This document shows positions 52,652 to 61,470 of a DNA stretch of 64,000 nt, piece by piece. The notes beneath the pieces were generated by a model. The model ran no database searches, was not told the origin of the DNA, and saw only the letters and a list, made by a program, of their open reading frames with translations. The DNA is from Candidatus Vicinibacter proximus. Its GTDB lineage: Bacteria; Bacteroidota; Bacteroidia; Chitinophagales; Saprospiraceae. The translations under genes were made by a program, and so were the position numbers. The stretch is taken from NCBI GenBank assembly GCA_016713905.1, contig JADJOE010000003.1:1488001-1552000 (forward strand). Direction: 5' to 3'. Position 1 is the first letter of the stretch. Each line of letters opens with the position of its first letter.

Positions 52652-54405
52652 CTACTCCACCACCACTCGCTCCACACTGCTCCTACCTTCCATATCACGA
52701 TACCTTATGAAATAAACTCCCGCAGGCCAGTTGCGCACATCTACATTAGTGGATGTAGATCCTTTATTGATGTGAAGGAACATCATCAATGTGCCTGTAT
52801 TAGTCAGTATTTCGATATGTCCATCAGCGTGCAGCTCCTCATCAAATTGAATCTGAATTAAATCTCGTGCTGGGTTTGGATGAATAGAAATCAAACTACT
52901 CTCTTGTTTACTCACATCCTTAGATCCCACCATCCCATCCGGAGAGATGCGGGCAATGAAGGCAGATGATGTGTATTGGTCTCCAATTTGTTTTCTGGCT
53001 ACTGTGGGTAATGCATAGTTTCCGAAATACAGTGTATCTGAAGTAAATGTTCCACTGATAACAAGACCTCCATCAGAATGAAGGCCTCCAGACCAATGAC
53101 CATAGTTGCCATAATCGCGTCCCTTACCATGTATGTGAAAGACTTGTCTAATTTCTCCTTTTGTGTCCAAACGCAGGTACAAAATATCAGGAGAAGAATT
53201 TGAGGAGCAGAAATAAGGAATGTTATTAAAATAAAACGTATCCGGCTCCAGCTTACAACTCACCCATAAGTCTTGATTCTTGTTCAATAAAATATTATAA
53301 ATTCCAAAATGTCCAAACACTTGCTGGTCATCAAATAACCACTCAAGCTCATAATTAGGTTTAATTTTTGCTAAATAATTATTCCATTCACGATTAGCCT
53401 TTAACCTCTTTACTCTGCCTGAAAGGATTTCAATCTCTTCACTTAGAAAACTTGTGCCACCAACATATATATTGTCCTCAATGTCAATCTCTAAAGTCAT
53501 TAAATAATCACTGCCCTCACCTCCTATAGACTGTAAATAGACCACATCTCCATTCTGGTCTAAAACGGTCAACACAGCATCTGAAGATTCCTCTGGCTTT
53601 GCGATATTCCTGTTTTCTATTACATTACTATCAACTGTAAGGTCTGATCCTGAAAATGAACCTGCTAAAACTACTTGATTCTTACTATTTATTTGAATCT
53701 CTTGAAAACTGCTAAAGTAAGCTTCAAATTTTTTATGCCATAACAGATTACCATCAGGGCTTAACTTAAATAGGGTAGTTTTTGAACCTCCCCAATTAGA
53801 ATTGTATTCAATAGGTAAATCTTCAAAAAACAACCTGCTCAAACTATGGGAAGAGGTCAAATAAATATTTCCTTCCTGATCTGCCTGCAATCCATCCACT
53901 GCTACATCTCCTGCTTTTCCATTCTCTAATTTAAAAATTTTATGCCAAAGCAGCTTTCCATTCAAATCAAGTTTTGCAACGAAAGCTTCTCTCACACCAT
54001 CAGGTGATTGTATAAAATGATCAGAGTCCAGCCATACTTTACCACGATGAGCTCCGCTGATTAAAATATTTCCCTGTCTGTCTGTAGATAAAAATAATCC
54101 GAGATCAATGACTCCTGTTAAATTATCAGTTAATTGATGTTTCCAAATACATTGTCCTTTAGAATTATATTTTATTAAAAAAAGACTGCTGTGTATTCAG
54201 TATTAAAATTAAATAAATCATTGCATAAATTGAAGGGTGACAGAGTGTATTCAATAGAAGCAATGGTGTTACCTAACACATCTGTTGTAACTAAATAAAA
54301 ACCAATATTACTCATATTTCCTTCAGCAATAATCCAATCAAACTTTGGAATCTGAGCTTGAAGTAAAGAATTTAAATACAAAAAAACAAAAATAATAATG
54401 CGCAT
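52652..54405 (-). pseudogene. A5: frameshifted SBBP propeller gene, near-duplicate of A2
   Basis: The 5' frame runs from the ATG at 54405 (signal peptide as in A2) and breaks at the poly-A run 54177-54183, which has seven A where A2 has eight. The remaining frame is open from there to the stop at 52652 and encodes a full class I propeller almost identical to A2, with class beta sorting domain (FDEELHADGHIEIL) instead of alpha. As written it would yield about 76 correct residues. Polymerase slippage, either heritable or transcriptional, could restore the frame; a sequencing indel cannot be ruled out. Confidence 0.85.
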
Positions 54406-54429
54406 GATAAGTCAATTTAATTAAAAAAT

Positions 54430-54466
54430 AAGGCCCACCCACAAGAATTATTAATGGGTAGGCCTT
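54430..54466 (-). terminator. Hairpin between B5 and A5
   Basis: Same sequence as the hairpin at 47416-47452, as expected from the B2-A2/B5-A5 duplication. Confidence 0.7.
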
Positions 54467-54472
54467 AGTAAT

Positions 54473-54907
54473 TTATCTATGGATCATAAGTCGTTGAGTG
54501 GAAATGGTTTTTCCTTTTACATCAAGCAATTCGACGATATATATTCCGGAAGATAATGAAGAGAAATCTAAACCTATAGATCCATGTTTATTTAATATTG
54601 GCCGGTGAATCTGATGGCGGCCATATAGATCTGAGATCCTCACATTTTGAATGATTTCAGCATTTATATCACAATCAATCAAAACAATCCCTGTAGATGG
54701 ATTTGGATATATTCCCACAGGAATAAATTGTTTAAGTCCAAGCTGTTGTCCTCCAAATTCTTCTTCTTCACAATTGAATATTGGAATGTACCTACTTTGT
54801 TCTTCATAAGAATTTGAACTAGTCAAAATCTGAATATTGCCTTTACAAAATGCTTTTAATCCCCCTAATTGATTTAAGTCTTTACTTAAACTTTTTGATT
54901 GAACCAT
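54473..54907 (-). CDS. B5: short protein with T9SS sorting domain but no signal peptide
   Basis: 144 aa. Leader MVQSKSLSKDLNQLGGLKAF with EEQSRYIPIFNCEEEEFGGQQ. The segment EFGGQQLGLKQFIPVGIYP through IVLIDCDINAE matches the C-terminus of the large protein at 61471, and the last 60 residues match B2. A mosaic of the two. Promoter-like GATATTTG at 54952-54945. Confidence 0.75.
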   Translation of the reverse strand: MVQSKSLSKDLNQLGGLKAFCKGNIQILTSSNSYEEQSRYIPIFNCEEEEFGGQQLGLKQFIPVGIYPNPSTGIVLIDCDINAEIIQNVRISDLYGRHQIHRPILNKHGSIGLDFSSLSSGIYIVELLDVKGKTISTQRLMIHR

Positions 54908-54982
54908 AGCCTATGATTTTTCTTATTAAAAATAAAGAAAATATCAAATATCCAAAATTTAAAAATAACAACCATGCATCCT

Positions 54983-56746
54983 CTACTCCACCTCCATTCG
55001 TTCCACACTACTCCTACCTTCCATATCGCGATATCTAACAAGATAAATTCCTGCCGGCCAGTTGCGCACATCTACATTAGTGGATGTAGATCCTTTATTG
55101 ATGTGAAGGAACATCATCAATGTGCCTGTGGTAGTCAGTATTTCGATATGTCCATCAGCGTGCAGCTCCTCATCAAATTGAATCTGAATTAAATCTCGTG
55201 CTGGGTTTGGATGAATTGAAATCAAATTACTCTCTTGTTTTCTCACATCCTTAGATCCCACCATCACATCCGGTGAGATATTGGCGATAAATCCATCAGA
55301 AGTAAGATTTCCTGTTGGTTTATTAGCGAATTTGTAAAGTGAATGTTCTCCAAGTGTCAAAGTATCAGAACTAAATCCTCCTGATATAGTTATCTCTCCA
55401 TTTGGCAGAACAACAATGTTATAAATAATATCATCCTTTTCTCCTCCCCAACTATAAAGGCTAACAATTCTACCACTTGTATCTATTATGAGATAAATCA
55501 TGTCATATTGATTTTCCTGTCCTTTATTAATTCTCTTGAGTACCTTTTCTTCAATCTTTATTGAATCCTTGGTTAAACTCCAGGCGATATGTAATTGATT
55601 CTTTTTATCAATTGCAGTAACATAACCATTATTATTTGAGACGCCAAAGTCATATACTCGAAACCATTGTTTAATACCATCTGAATTTAACTTTGCTATA
55701 CAGGAAGGCATTTCAAGTAAAGTGTCTGTAATTAAAGTGTCAAATAACTCAAAAGGACCTGAATAAGATGGCCTTATTGTAAGATAAATATTATCCTGAA
55801 GGTCTATCTCAAGTCCACTACCATAATCATCGGTATTCTTACCTCCGAATGAATGAAGCCAAAGCACATCACCATTACATGAAAACTTAATTATAAATCC
55901 ATCATATTTTTGTAAATTTCCTTGATAAGAATTGATAATTTCCTGGCTATCAACTTTCATTGATTTACCAATGAACGTCCCAAGAATAATTATATTTCCA
56001 TTATGATCACTCTTCAAATTCTTTAATTGAGGCGATCCGTATTCTGATTCGAATAATTTTGACCAAATCAAATTTCCTTCCTTATCTAGTTTTAGAATTC
56101 TACTAAAATATTTTAATGGCATGTGATTATTCTGAACAATTTGATTTTCAAAAAATAATATTTCCTGTCCATGATCAAGCAAAAGATAAAGATTTTCACT
56201 AGAATCATTTTCAATTCCTGAAATCACTGTATAGGTTTTACTTGGGTCCTTAACTTTTAGAGTTTTATACCAAACGAGTTCGCCCTTTGAATCATACTTT
56301 GCAATAAAACTATACGAGTTTTGTGGAGATCCTGAATCTAAAAATATACCTGGTGCCAAATTAATTTTACCAATAAAAGAACCTGAAAGATAAAAATTGT
56401 CACCCTTGTCAATTGAAATATATAAACCTCCAGCTGCTCCGCTATCAGAATGGAGAGTATGAGTCCAAAGACAATTGCCTTTCTTGTCTAAATATATAAT
56501 CATGCTACCATAATTATCAAAAGGCGGTATATATTTATTACACATTGTCACTCCTGGTAATTCAGGTAAGAAAGTTAAAAATTCAACTATACCAATATAA
56601 TTTCCCTTTTTATCGATTTCTAAATCAATCCAATGCATTGTACCATCAGTCTTAAGCAAATGATTGGTCCAACCAAATTTTTGAGCGTCTGTAGATAAAG
56701 ACAAAAGCGAATTTATTATCAGAAAAACGACCCTAATATTTTTCAT
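54983..56746 (-). CDS. A6: class II secreted SBBP propeller protein with T9SS sorting domain
   Basis: 587 aa from the ATG at 56746, chosen because it opens a normal signal peptide (MKNIRVVFLIINSLLSL, then TDAQ); 14 upstream residues are possible but unneeded. Class II opening KFGWTNHLLKTDG, blades KYDSKGELVWYKTLKV, LDKEGNLIWSKLFES and FSCNGDVLWLHSFGG. The sorting domain is class beta, as in A5 and A7, ending SSVERMEVE with a small change from the usual VVVE. ISPDVMVGSKD replaces ISPDGMVGSKD. Preceded by the class II B6. Confidence 0.92.
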   Translation of the reverse strand: MKNIRVVFLIINSLLSLSTDAQKFGWTNHLLKTDGTMHWIDLEIDKKGNYIGIVEFLTFLPELPGVTMCNKYIPPFDNYGSMIIYLDKKGNCLWTHTLHSDSGAAGGLYISIDKGDNFYLSGSFIGKINLAPGIFLDSGSPQNSYSFIAKYDSKGELVWYKTLKVKDPSKTYTVISGIENDSSENLYLLLDHGQEILFFENQIVQNNHMPLKYFSRILKLDKEGNLIWSKLFESEYGSPQLKNLKSDHNGNIIILGTFIGKSMKVDSQEIINSYQGNLQKYDGFIIKFSCNGDVLWLHSFGGKNTDDYGSGLEIDLQDNIYLTIRPSYSGPFELFDTLITDTLLEMPSCIAKLNSDGIKQWFRVYDFGVSNNNGYVTAIDKKNQLHIAWSLTKDSIKIEEKVLKRINKGQENQYDMIYLIIDTSGRIVSLYSWGGEKDDIIYNIVVLPNGEITISGGFSSDTLTLGEHSLYKFANKPTGNLTSDGFIANISPDVMVGSKDVRKQESNLISIHPNPARDLIQIQFDEELHADGHIEILTTTGTLMMFLHINKGSTSTNVDVRNWPAGIYLVRYRDMEGRSSVERMEVE

Positions 56747-56762
56747 ATTCAGTCTAATTAAT

Positions 56763-56810
56763 ATATTAATGAAAAGATATGCTAACATTAATATACCTTT
56801 TCATTAATAT
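56763..56810 (-). terminator. Hairpin between B6 and A6
   Basis: ATATTAATGAAAAG (56763-56776) pairs perfectly with CTTTTCATTAATAT (56797-56810), with further pairs inside after one mismatch. No strong T-run follows on the minus strand, so termination is less certain. Confidence 0.6.
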
Positions 56811-56821
56811 AATTCAAAAAG

Positions 56822-57259
56822 TTATCTAATGACTTTAAACTTTATAATTTTCCTCTCTTTCCCTTTTGAGCATTCAATAATGTACAACCCAGGGAATAAA
56901 CAATCGGCTTGAAGTTCGTAAAGATTATCTTGCACTTGTGTAATATTCAACTGATACTCATGGCCATAAATGTCATAAATACTAAAGGATATAGGACTTT
57001 CTACCAAATCATTAAAGAAGCCAGTTTTTAATAAAAATAACCCATCTGATGGATTGGGATAACCACTAACAGTCTTGAATTGCTTAAGCCCTTGCTGTTG
57101 TCCTCCAAATTCTTCTTCGTTGCAATTGAATAATGAAATGTACCTACTTTGTTCATCATAAGAATTTGAACTAGTCAAAATCTGAATATTGCCTTTACAA
57201 AATGCTTCTAATCCCCCTAATTGATTTAAGTCTTTACTTAAACTTTTTGATTGAACCAT
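56822..57259 (-). CDS. B6: short protein with class II sorting domain
   Basis: 145 aa. Common leader, then the class II sorting domain as in B4 (SGYPNPSDGLFLL, ISFSIYDIYGHEY, LFPGLYIIECSKGKERK, ending FKVIR) with about one residue in four different, so B4 and B6 diverged earlier than the leaders. No signal peptide. Promoter-like GATATTTG at 57305-57298. Confidence 0.75.
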   Translation of the reverse strand: MVQSKSLSKDLNQLGGLEAFCKGNIQILTSSNSYDEQSRYISLFNCNEEEFGGQQQGLKQFKTVSGYPNPSDGLFLLKTGFFNDLVESPISFSIYDIYGHEYQLNITQVQDNLYELQADCLFPGLYIIECSKGKERKIIKFKVIR

Positions 57260-57334
57260 AGTCTTTGATTTTTCTTTTTTAAAAATACAGAAAATTCCAA
57301 ATATCTATAATGTAAAAATAACACTATGCGTCCT

Positions 57335-59077
57335 TTACTCCACCACCACCCGCTCCACACTGCTCCTACCTTCCATATCACGATACCTTACGAAATAAAC
57401 TCCCGCAGGCCAGTTGCGCACATCTACATTAGTGGATGTAGATCCTTTATTGATGTGAAGGAACATCATCAATGTGCCTGTGGTAGTCAGTATTTCGATA
57501 TGTCCATCAGCGTGCAGCTCCTCATCAAATTGAATCTGAATTAAATCTCGTGCTGGGTTTGGATGAATAGAAATCAAATTACTCTCTTGTTTACTCACAT
57601 CCTTAGATCCCACCATCCCATCCGGTGACATGCGGGCTATAAAGCCTGTGGAAGTCCTATCACCTATTTTCTGCCTAGAGACCTTTGGGATTGCGATATC
57701 TCCAAAAAACAATGTATCTGAGGAAAATAGACCACTTATCACTATTCCACCATCTGGATGTAGACCTGTACAATCCACACATCCAGTTCCTTCCCATCCA
57801 TTACCGTTAAGCTGGAAAACCTGATCGATATTGCCACTATTTTTAAATCTAATGAAAAGAAAATCCGGCGAAGAATCACTCATACTGACAAAAGGTATTC
57901 CATTTAAAATAATGGTATCATTACTGAGACGCCAGGCAGTCCAAAGATCTTTATTCTTGTTTAGTACAATAAAATGCAAACTAAACCATCCAAGTACATG
58001 ATCATCGAAAAGCCATTCGAGTTCATAATTAGGATTTATCTTAGCGAGAAAATTGATACTATATTGACTGGAAGGGAGACTGAATATCTTTTTTGAAAAT
58101 ATATCAATTTCTTTACTTTCACTAGTACCACCTATAAAAATATTACCTTGTTCATCAATTGTCATATCAGATACATACTCTGGCTTGTTACCACCCAAAG
58201 ATTTTATAAATTTTACATTTCCGGTTTGGTCTAAAACTAATAACACTGCATCCGATGATATTTTAGGGTTAACAGTATCTCGATTTCTCAAAATAACCTG
58301 ATCGACACTTAATTCAGTCCCTGTAAAAGATCCCGCCAGAATTATTTGTTGATTGTTGTTAATTTTTATGTGTTGAAAAATATTAGAGTAACTTTCCATT
58401 TTTTTATACCATTCCATTTTTCCATTGGGATCAAGTTTAAAAACTGTGGCCTTATGAGATCCCACCAAAGATTGATACTCTATCCTTATACTGTCTAAGA
58501 TCAAATGACCGTAACTATGTACGGATGATAAATAAATATTTCCTTCTTGATCGGTTGTTACTCTTCCTACTGAAACTTCTCCTAATTTTCCTTTTTCATT
58601 TTTCAATATCCTATGCCAAAGTAATTTTCCATTTGGATCAAGTTTGGCAACAAATGCTTCTCCCACACCATCCGGTGATTGTATAAAATGTTCTGAATCA
58701 AGCCAAACTTTCCCTCGATGGGCTCCGGCAATTAGAATATTTCCAAGCAAATCAGTAGATAAAAATAAACCTGCATCCAAAACTCCAGTAAAATTATCTG
58801 TGAATTTATGTTGCCATATACATTGACCTTTTGAGTTATACTTGACTAAAAACTCAATGTCAGTATTTTCAGTATTTGAGATATATTTTTTTCCACACTG
58901 TTCAATCGGTGAAATTATGTATCTAAAAGCTACTATTGTGTTTGAAAATAAATCTGTTGTTAGTTGGATATTTCCTATACTGCTATTATACCCTTCAGAA
59001 ATTATCCAATCAAATTTTGTAATCTGTGCATGAATCAAAGAGTATGAATAACAAAGAGTAAAAATAAAGAATCGCAT
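57335..59077 (-). CDS. A7: secreted SBBP beta-propeller protein with T9SS sorting domain
   Basis: 580 aa, class I; signal peptide FFIFTLCYSYSLIHAQ, almost that of A3. The N-terminal 130 residues are very close to A3, whereas the last blades differ (GDIAIPKVSRQKIGDRTST instead of GDYALPTVARKKIGDQYTS). Class beta sorting domain. So A7 is a mosaic of an A3-like front, a private middle and an A5/A6-like tail. Confidence 0.92.
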   Translation of the reverse strand: MRFFIFTLCYSYSLIHAQITKFDWIISEGYNSSIGNIQLTTDLFSNTIVAFRYIISPIEQCGKKYISNTENTDIEFLVKYNSKGQCIWQHKFTDNFTGVLDAGLFLSTDLLGNILIAGAHRGKVWLDSEHFIQSPDGVGEAFVAKLDPNGKLLWHRILKNEKGKLGEVSVGRVTTDQEGNIYLSSVHSYGHLILDSIRIEYQSLVGSHKATVFKLDPNGKMEWYKKMESYSNIFQHIKINNNQQIILAGSFTGTELSVDQVILRNRDTVNPKISSDAVLLVLDQTGNVKFIKSLGGNKPEYVSDMTIDEQGNIFIGGTSESKEIDIFSKKIFSLPSSQYSINFLAKINPNYELEWLFDDHVLGWFSLHFIVLNKNKDLWTAWRLSNDTIILNGIPFVSMSDSSPDFLFIRFKNSGNIDQVFQLNGNGWEGTGCVDCTGLHPDGGIVISGLFSSDTLFFGDIAIPKVSRQKIGDRTSTGFIARMSPDGMVGSKDVSKQESNLISIHPNPARDLIQIQFDEELHADGHIEILTTTGTLMMFLHINKGSTSTNVDVRNWPAGVYFVRYRDMEGRSSVERVVVE

Positions 59078-59103
59078 GGTCTATCCTTTTAAATAGAAAA
59101 TTT

Positions 59104-59136
59104 GGCCCACCCATCAGTCTTAATAATGGATGGGCC
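59104..59136 (-). terminator. Hairpin between B7 and A7
   Basis: Same sequence as the hairpin at 49741-49773. GGCCCACCCA pairs with TGGATGGGCC; AAATTTTCTAT follows on the minus strand. Confidence 0.7.
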
Positions 59137-59144
59137 TTATGAAT

Positions 59145-59579
59145 TTATTTATGAATGATTAGCCTTTGAGTAGAAAGTGTTTTTGCATTCCCATCAAGCA
59201 ATTCGACGATATAAATTCCTGTTGACATCGAAGTGAAATCTAAACCTATAGATCCATGTTTATTTAAAATTGGTCGATGAATCAAATAGCGACCATAAAG
59301 ATCGGAGATCCTCACATTTTGAATGATTTCAGCATTTATATCACTATCAATCAAAACAATCCCTGTAGATGGATTCGGATAAATGCCAGCAGGAATGAAT
59401 TTTTTAAGTCCTGATTGTTGACCTCCATATTCTTCTTCGTTGCAATTGAATAATGAAATGTACCTACTTTGTTCATCATAAGAATTTGAACTAGTCAAAA
59501 TCTGAATATTGCCTTTACAAAATGCTTCTAATCCCCCTAATTGATTTAAGTCTTTACTTAAACTTTTTGATTGAACCAT
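59145..59579 (-). CDS. B7: short protein with T9SS sorting domain but no signal peptide
   Basis: 144 aa. Common leader with LFNCNEEEYGGQQSGLKKF (as in B1 apart from one residue). Sorting domain front as in B1 and back (YLIHRPILNKHGSIGLDF, STGIYIVELLDGNAK) closer to the protein at 61471. The upstream box reads AATATTTG (59625-59618), a weaker form. Confidence 0.75.
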   Translation of the reverse strand: MVQSKSLSKDLNQLGGLEAFCKGNIQILTSSNSYDEQSRYISLFNCNEEEYGGQQSGLKKFIPAGIYPNPSTGIVLIDSDINAEIIQNVRISDLYGRYLIHRPILNKHGSIGLDFTSMSTGIYIVELLDGNAKTLSTQRLIIHK

Positions 59580-59654
59580 AGTCTATGATTTTTCTTTATT
59601 AAAAATACAGAAAATTCCAAATATTTATAATGCAAAAATAACACTAAGCGTCCT

Positions 59655-61400
59655 CTACTCCACCACCACCCGCTCCACACTGCTCCTTCCTTCCATATCT
59701 CGATACCTTACGAAATAAACTCCCGCAGGCCAGTCACGCACATCAACACTAGTAGAAGTCTTTCCTTTAGCGATATTTATTGATTTCATTAGAGTGCCAG
59801 TAGCTGTCAATATCTCTACTCTGCCATCTACACTCAGATCTTCATCAAATTGAATTTGAAATAAATCTTGTGCTGGGTTTGGATGGATAGAAATCAAATT
59901 ACTCTCTTGTTTTCTAACATTCTTAGATCCCACCATGCCATCAGGTGAGATTCGGGCAATAAAAGCTGAAGATGTGTATTGGTCACCTATTTTTTTTCTG
60001 GCGACTGTAGGTAATGCATAGTCTCCGAAATACAGAGTGTCTGAAGTAAACTTACCACTAATTACCAAGCCTCCATCGGGATGAAGGCCGCAATGACCAA
60101 TCCCTATGGCTCCCTCTCTTCCTTTCCCATTGAGTTGGAAGACCTTATCAATACTGCCTAGATTTGTAAATCGAATGTAAATTAAATCAGGTGAAGAACT
60201 TCCAGGGCTGAAGAAAGCTGAGTTGTTGATATAAATGCTGTCTTTGTTAAGGTTCCAGCATGTCCAAAGATCCTGATTACTATTTAAAATAAAATATGAC
60301 ATACCATACCAATCTAAAACATGATCTTCATAAAGCCATTCCAATTGATAGTTAGGTTTAATTTTCGCAATGAAATTTATTCCTGGTTTACTTGAAGAAA
60401 GGCGGAAAATATTTTTAGATAATATTTCAAATTCTTTGCTTCCAGTAGAACCACCTAAGAAAATATTGTTCTTCTTGTCTATTTCCAATTGATAAATATA
60501 TTCTGTTCCAAGTCCACCTATGGAATGTAAATACTCCACATTTCCATTCTCATTTAGTACCAGCAGAACCGCATCATGAGTAATATGAGGCTGAATAGTA
60601 TCACGATTTAAAAGTACTGATTGATCAACCCATAATTCCCGACCATAAAAGGAACCAACAACAACAACCTGTTGTAAACTGTTTACTTTGATATTTTGGA
60701 AAATACTGCTATTAGCTTCAAATTTTTTATACCATAACAGATTTCCTTCTGTGTCCAATTTTAGAAGTGAGGTTTTAAAACCTCCTTCATTAGATCGGTA
60801 TTCTATAAGTATACTGTCAAGAATTAAGTGACCATTGGAATGCCAAGTTGAAAGGTAAGTATTTCCTTCCAAATCACATGTTACCCCAATTGGGCTGACA
60901 TTGCCAAATTTATCATTTTCGTTTTTTATTAATCTGTACCAAAGTAGTTTTCCATTTGGATCTAATTTAGAGACGAACCCTTCACCAACTCCGTCCGGTG
61001 ATTGTATATAATTCTCTGAGTCTAGCCAAACCTTACCCCGATGGGCACCAGCTATCAAAATATTTCCTTGTAAATCGGTAGATAAAAATAATCCGGCATC
61101 AATGACTCCAGTTACATTATCAGTTAACTGATGCATCCAAACACAATGCCCTTGTGGATCATACTTGATTAAAAAAATGACTGCGGTGTTCTCTGTATTT
61201 AAATTGTGTGATTCATTACATACCTCAAATGGTGAAAGTAAATATTCTATTGAAACAATTGTATAAGAATTTACATCTGTAGTCAGCTGAAAATATCCTA
61301 TATTACTTTTATACCCTTCGGGAATAATCCAGTCAAACTTTGGGATTTGTGCATGAATAAAAGAGAATGAATACAAGAGAGTAATAATAAGTAATCTCAT
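59655..61400 (-). CDS. A8: secreted SBBP beta-propeller protein with T9SS sorting domain
   Basis: 581 aa, class I; signal peptide LLIITLLYSFSFIHAQ. The propeller is the most distinct of class I, with blades such as LDTEGNLLWYKKFEA, LNENGNVEYLHSIGG and KIKPNYQLEWLYEDH. Its own sorting-domain variant (FDEDLSVDGRVEILTATG, ending SSVERVVVE) is intermediate between alpha and beta. First A in the direction of transcription, directly after the large parent gene, 70 nt away with a hairpin between. Confidence 0.92.
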   Translation of the reverse strand: MRLLIITLLYSFSFIHAQIPKFDWIIPEGYKSNIGYFQLTTDVNSYTIVSIEYLLSPFEVCNESHNLNTENTAVIFLIKYDPQGHCVWMHQLTDNVTGVIDAGLFLSTDLQGNILIAGAHRGKVWLDSENYIQSPDGVGEGFVSKLDPNGKLLWYRLIKNENDKFGNVSPIGVTCDLEGNTYLSTWHSNGHLILDSILIEYRSNEGGFKTSLLKLDTEGNLLWYKKFEANSSIFQNIKVNSLQQVVVVGSFYGRELWVDQSVLLNRDTIQPHITHDAVLLVLNENGNVEYLHSIGGLGTEYIYQLEIDKKNNIFLGGSTGSKEFEILSKNIFRLSSSKPGINFIAKIKPNYQLEWLYEDHVLDWYGMSYFILNSNQDLWTCWNLNKDSIYINNSAFFSPGSSSPDLIYIRFTNLGSIDKVFQLNGKGREGAIGIGHCGLHPDGGLVISGKFTSDTLYFGDYALPTVARKKIGDQYTSSAFIARISPDGMVGSKNVRKQESNLISIHPNPAQDLFQIQFDEDLSVDGRVEILTATGTLMKSINIAKGKTSTSVDVRDWPAGVYFVRYRDMEGRSSVERVVVE

Positions 61401-61427
61401 GATTAAATTTTATGGAATGTAAAAAAT

Positions 61428-61462
61428 TGACCCACCCAATTACAAAATTGTTGGGTGGGTCA
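61428..61462 (-). terminator. Hairpin between the large parent gene and A8 (perfect 12-bp stem)
   Basis: TGACCCACCCAA (61428-61439) pairs perfectly with TTGGGTGGGTCA (61451-61462). AATTTTTTAC follows on the minus strand. Compared with the GGCCCACCC-type hairpins the second base pair is changed on both arms (G-C to A-T), a compensatory change. Confidence 0.78.
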
Positions 61463-61470
61463 TAGAAAAT

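Larger units (their letters stand above)
43311..61400 (-). repeat. Tandem array of B-A cassettes (period about 2.33 kb; eight A, seven B)
   Basis: A genes end at 43311, 45637, 47969, 50291, 52652, 54983, 57335 and 59655: steps of 2326, 2332, 2322, 2361, 2331, 2352 and 2320 bp. In the direction of transcription each unit is B (about 144 aa with T9SS sorting domain, no signal peptide), a hairpin, and A (about 580 aa, signal peptide, SBBP propeller, linker ISPDGMVGSKD, T9SS sorting domain), then a 75-bp spacer to the next B. A propellers fall into class I (A1, 2, 3, 5, 7, 8) and class II (A4, A6). Sorting domains of A fall into class alpha (A2, A3, A4), class beta (A5, A6, A7) and two singletons. 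The constant segment of a unit is A sorting domain plus spacer plus B leader; the variable segment is B sorting domain plus hairpin plus A propeller. Confidence 0.93.

Noticed and set aside
43311..61400. The array as a CRISPR or integron-type cassette array
   Set aside because: Units are 2.3 kb with full genes, no short direct repeats, no cas genes and no integrase; hairpins between B and A do not have attC-type paired R and L boxes that I can see.
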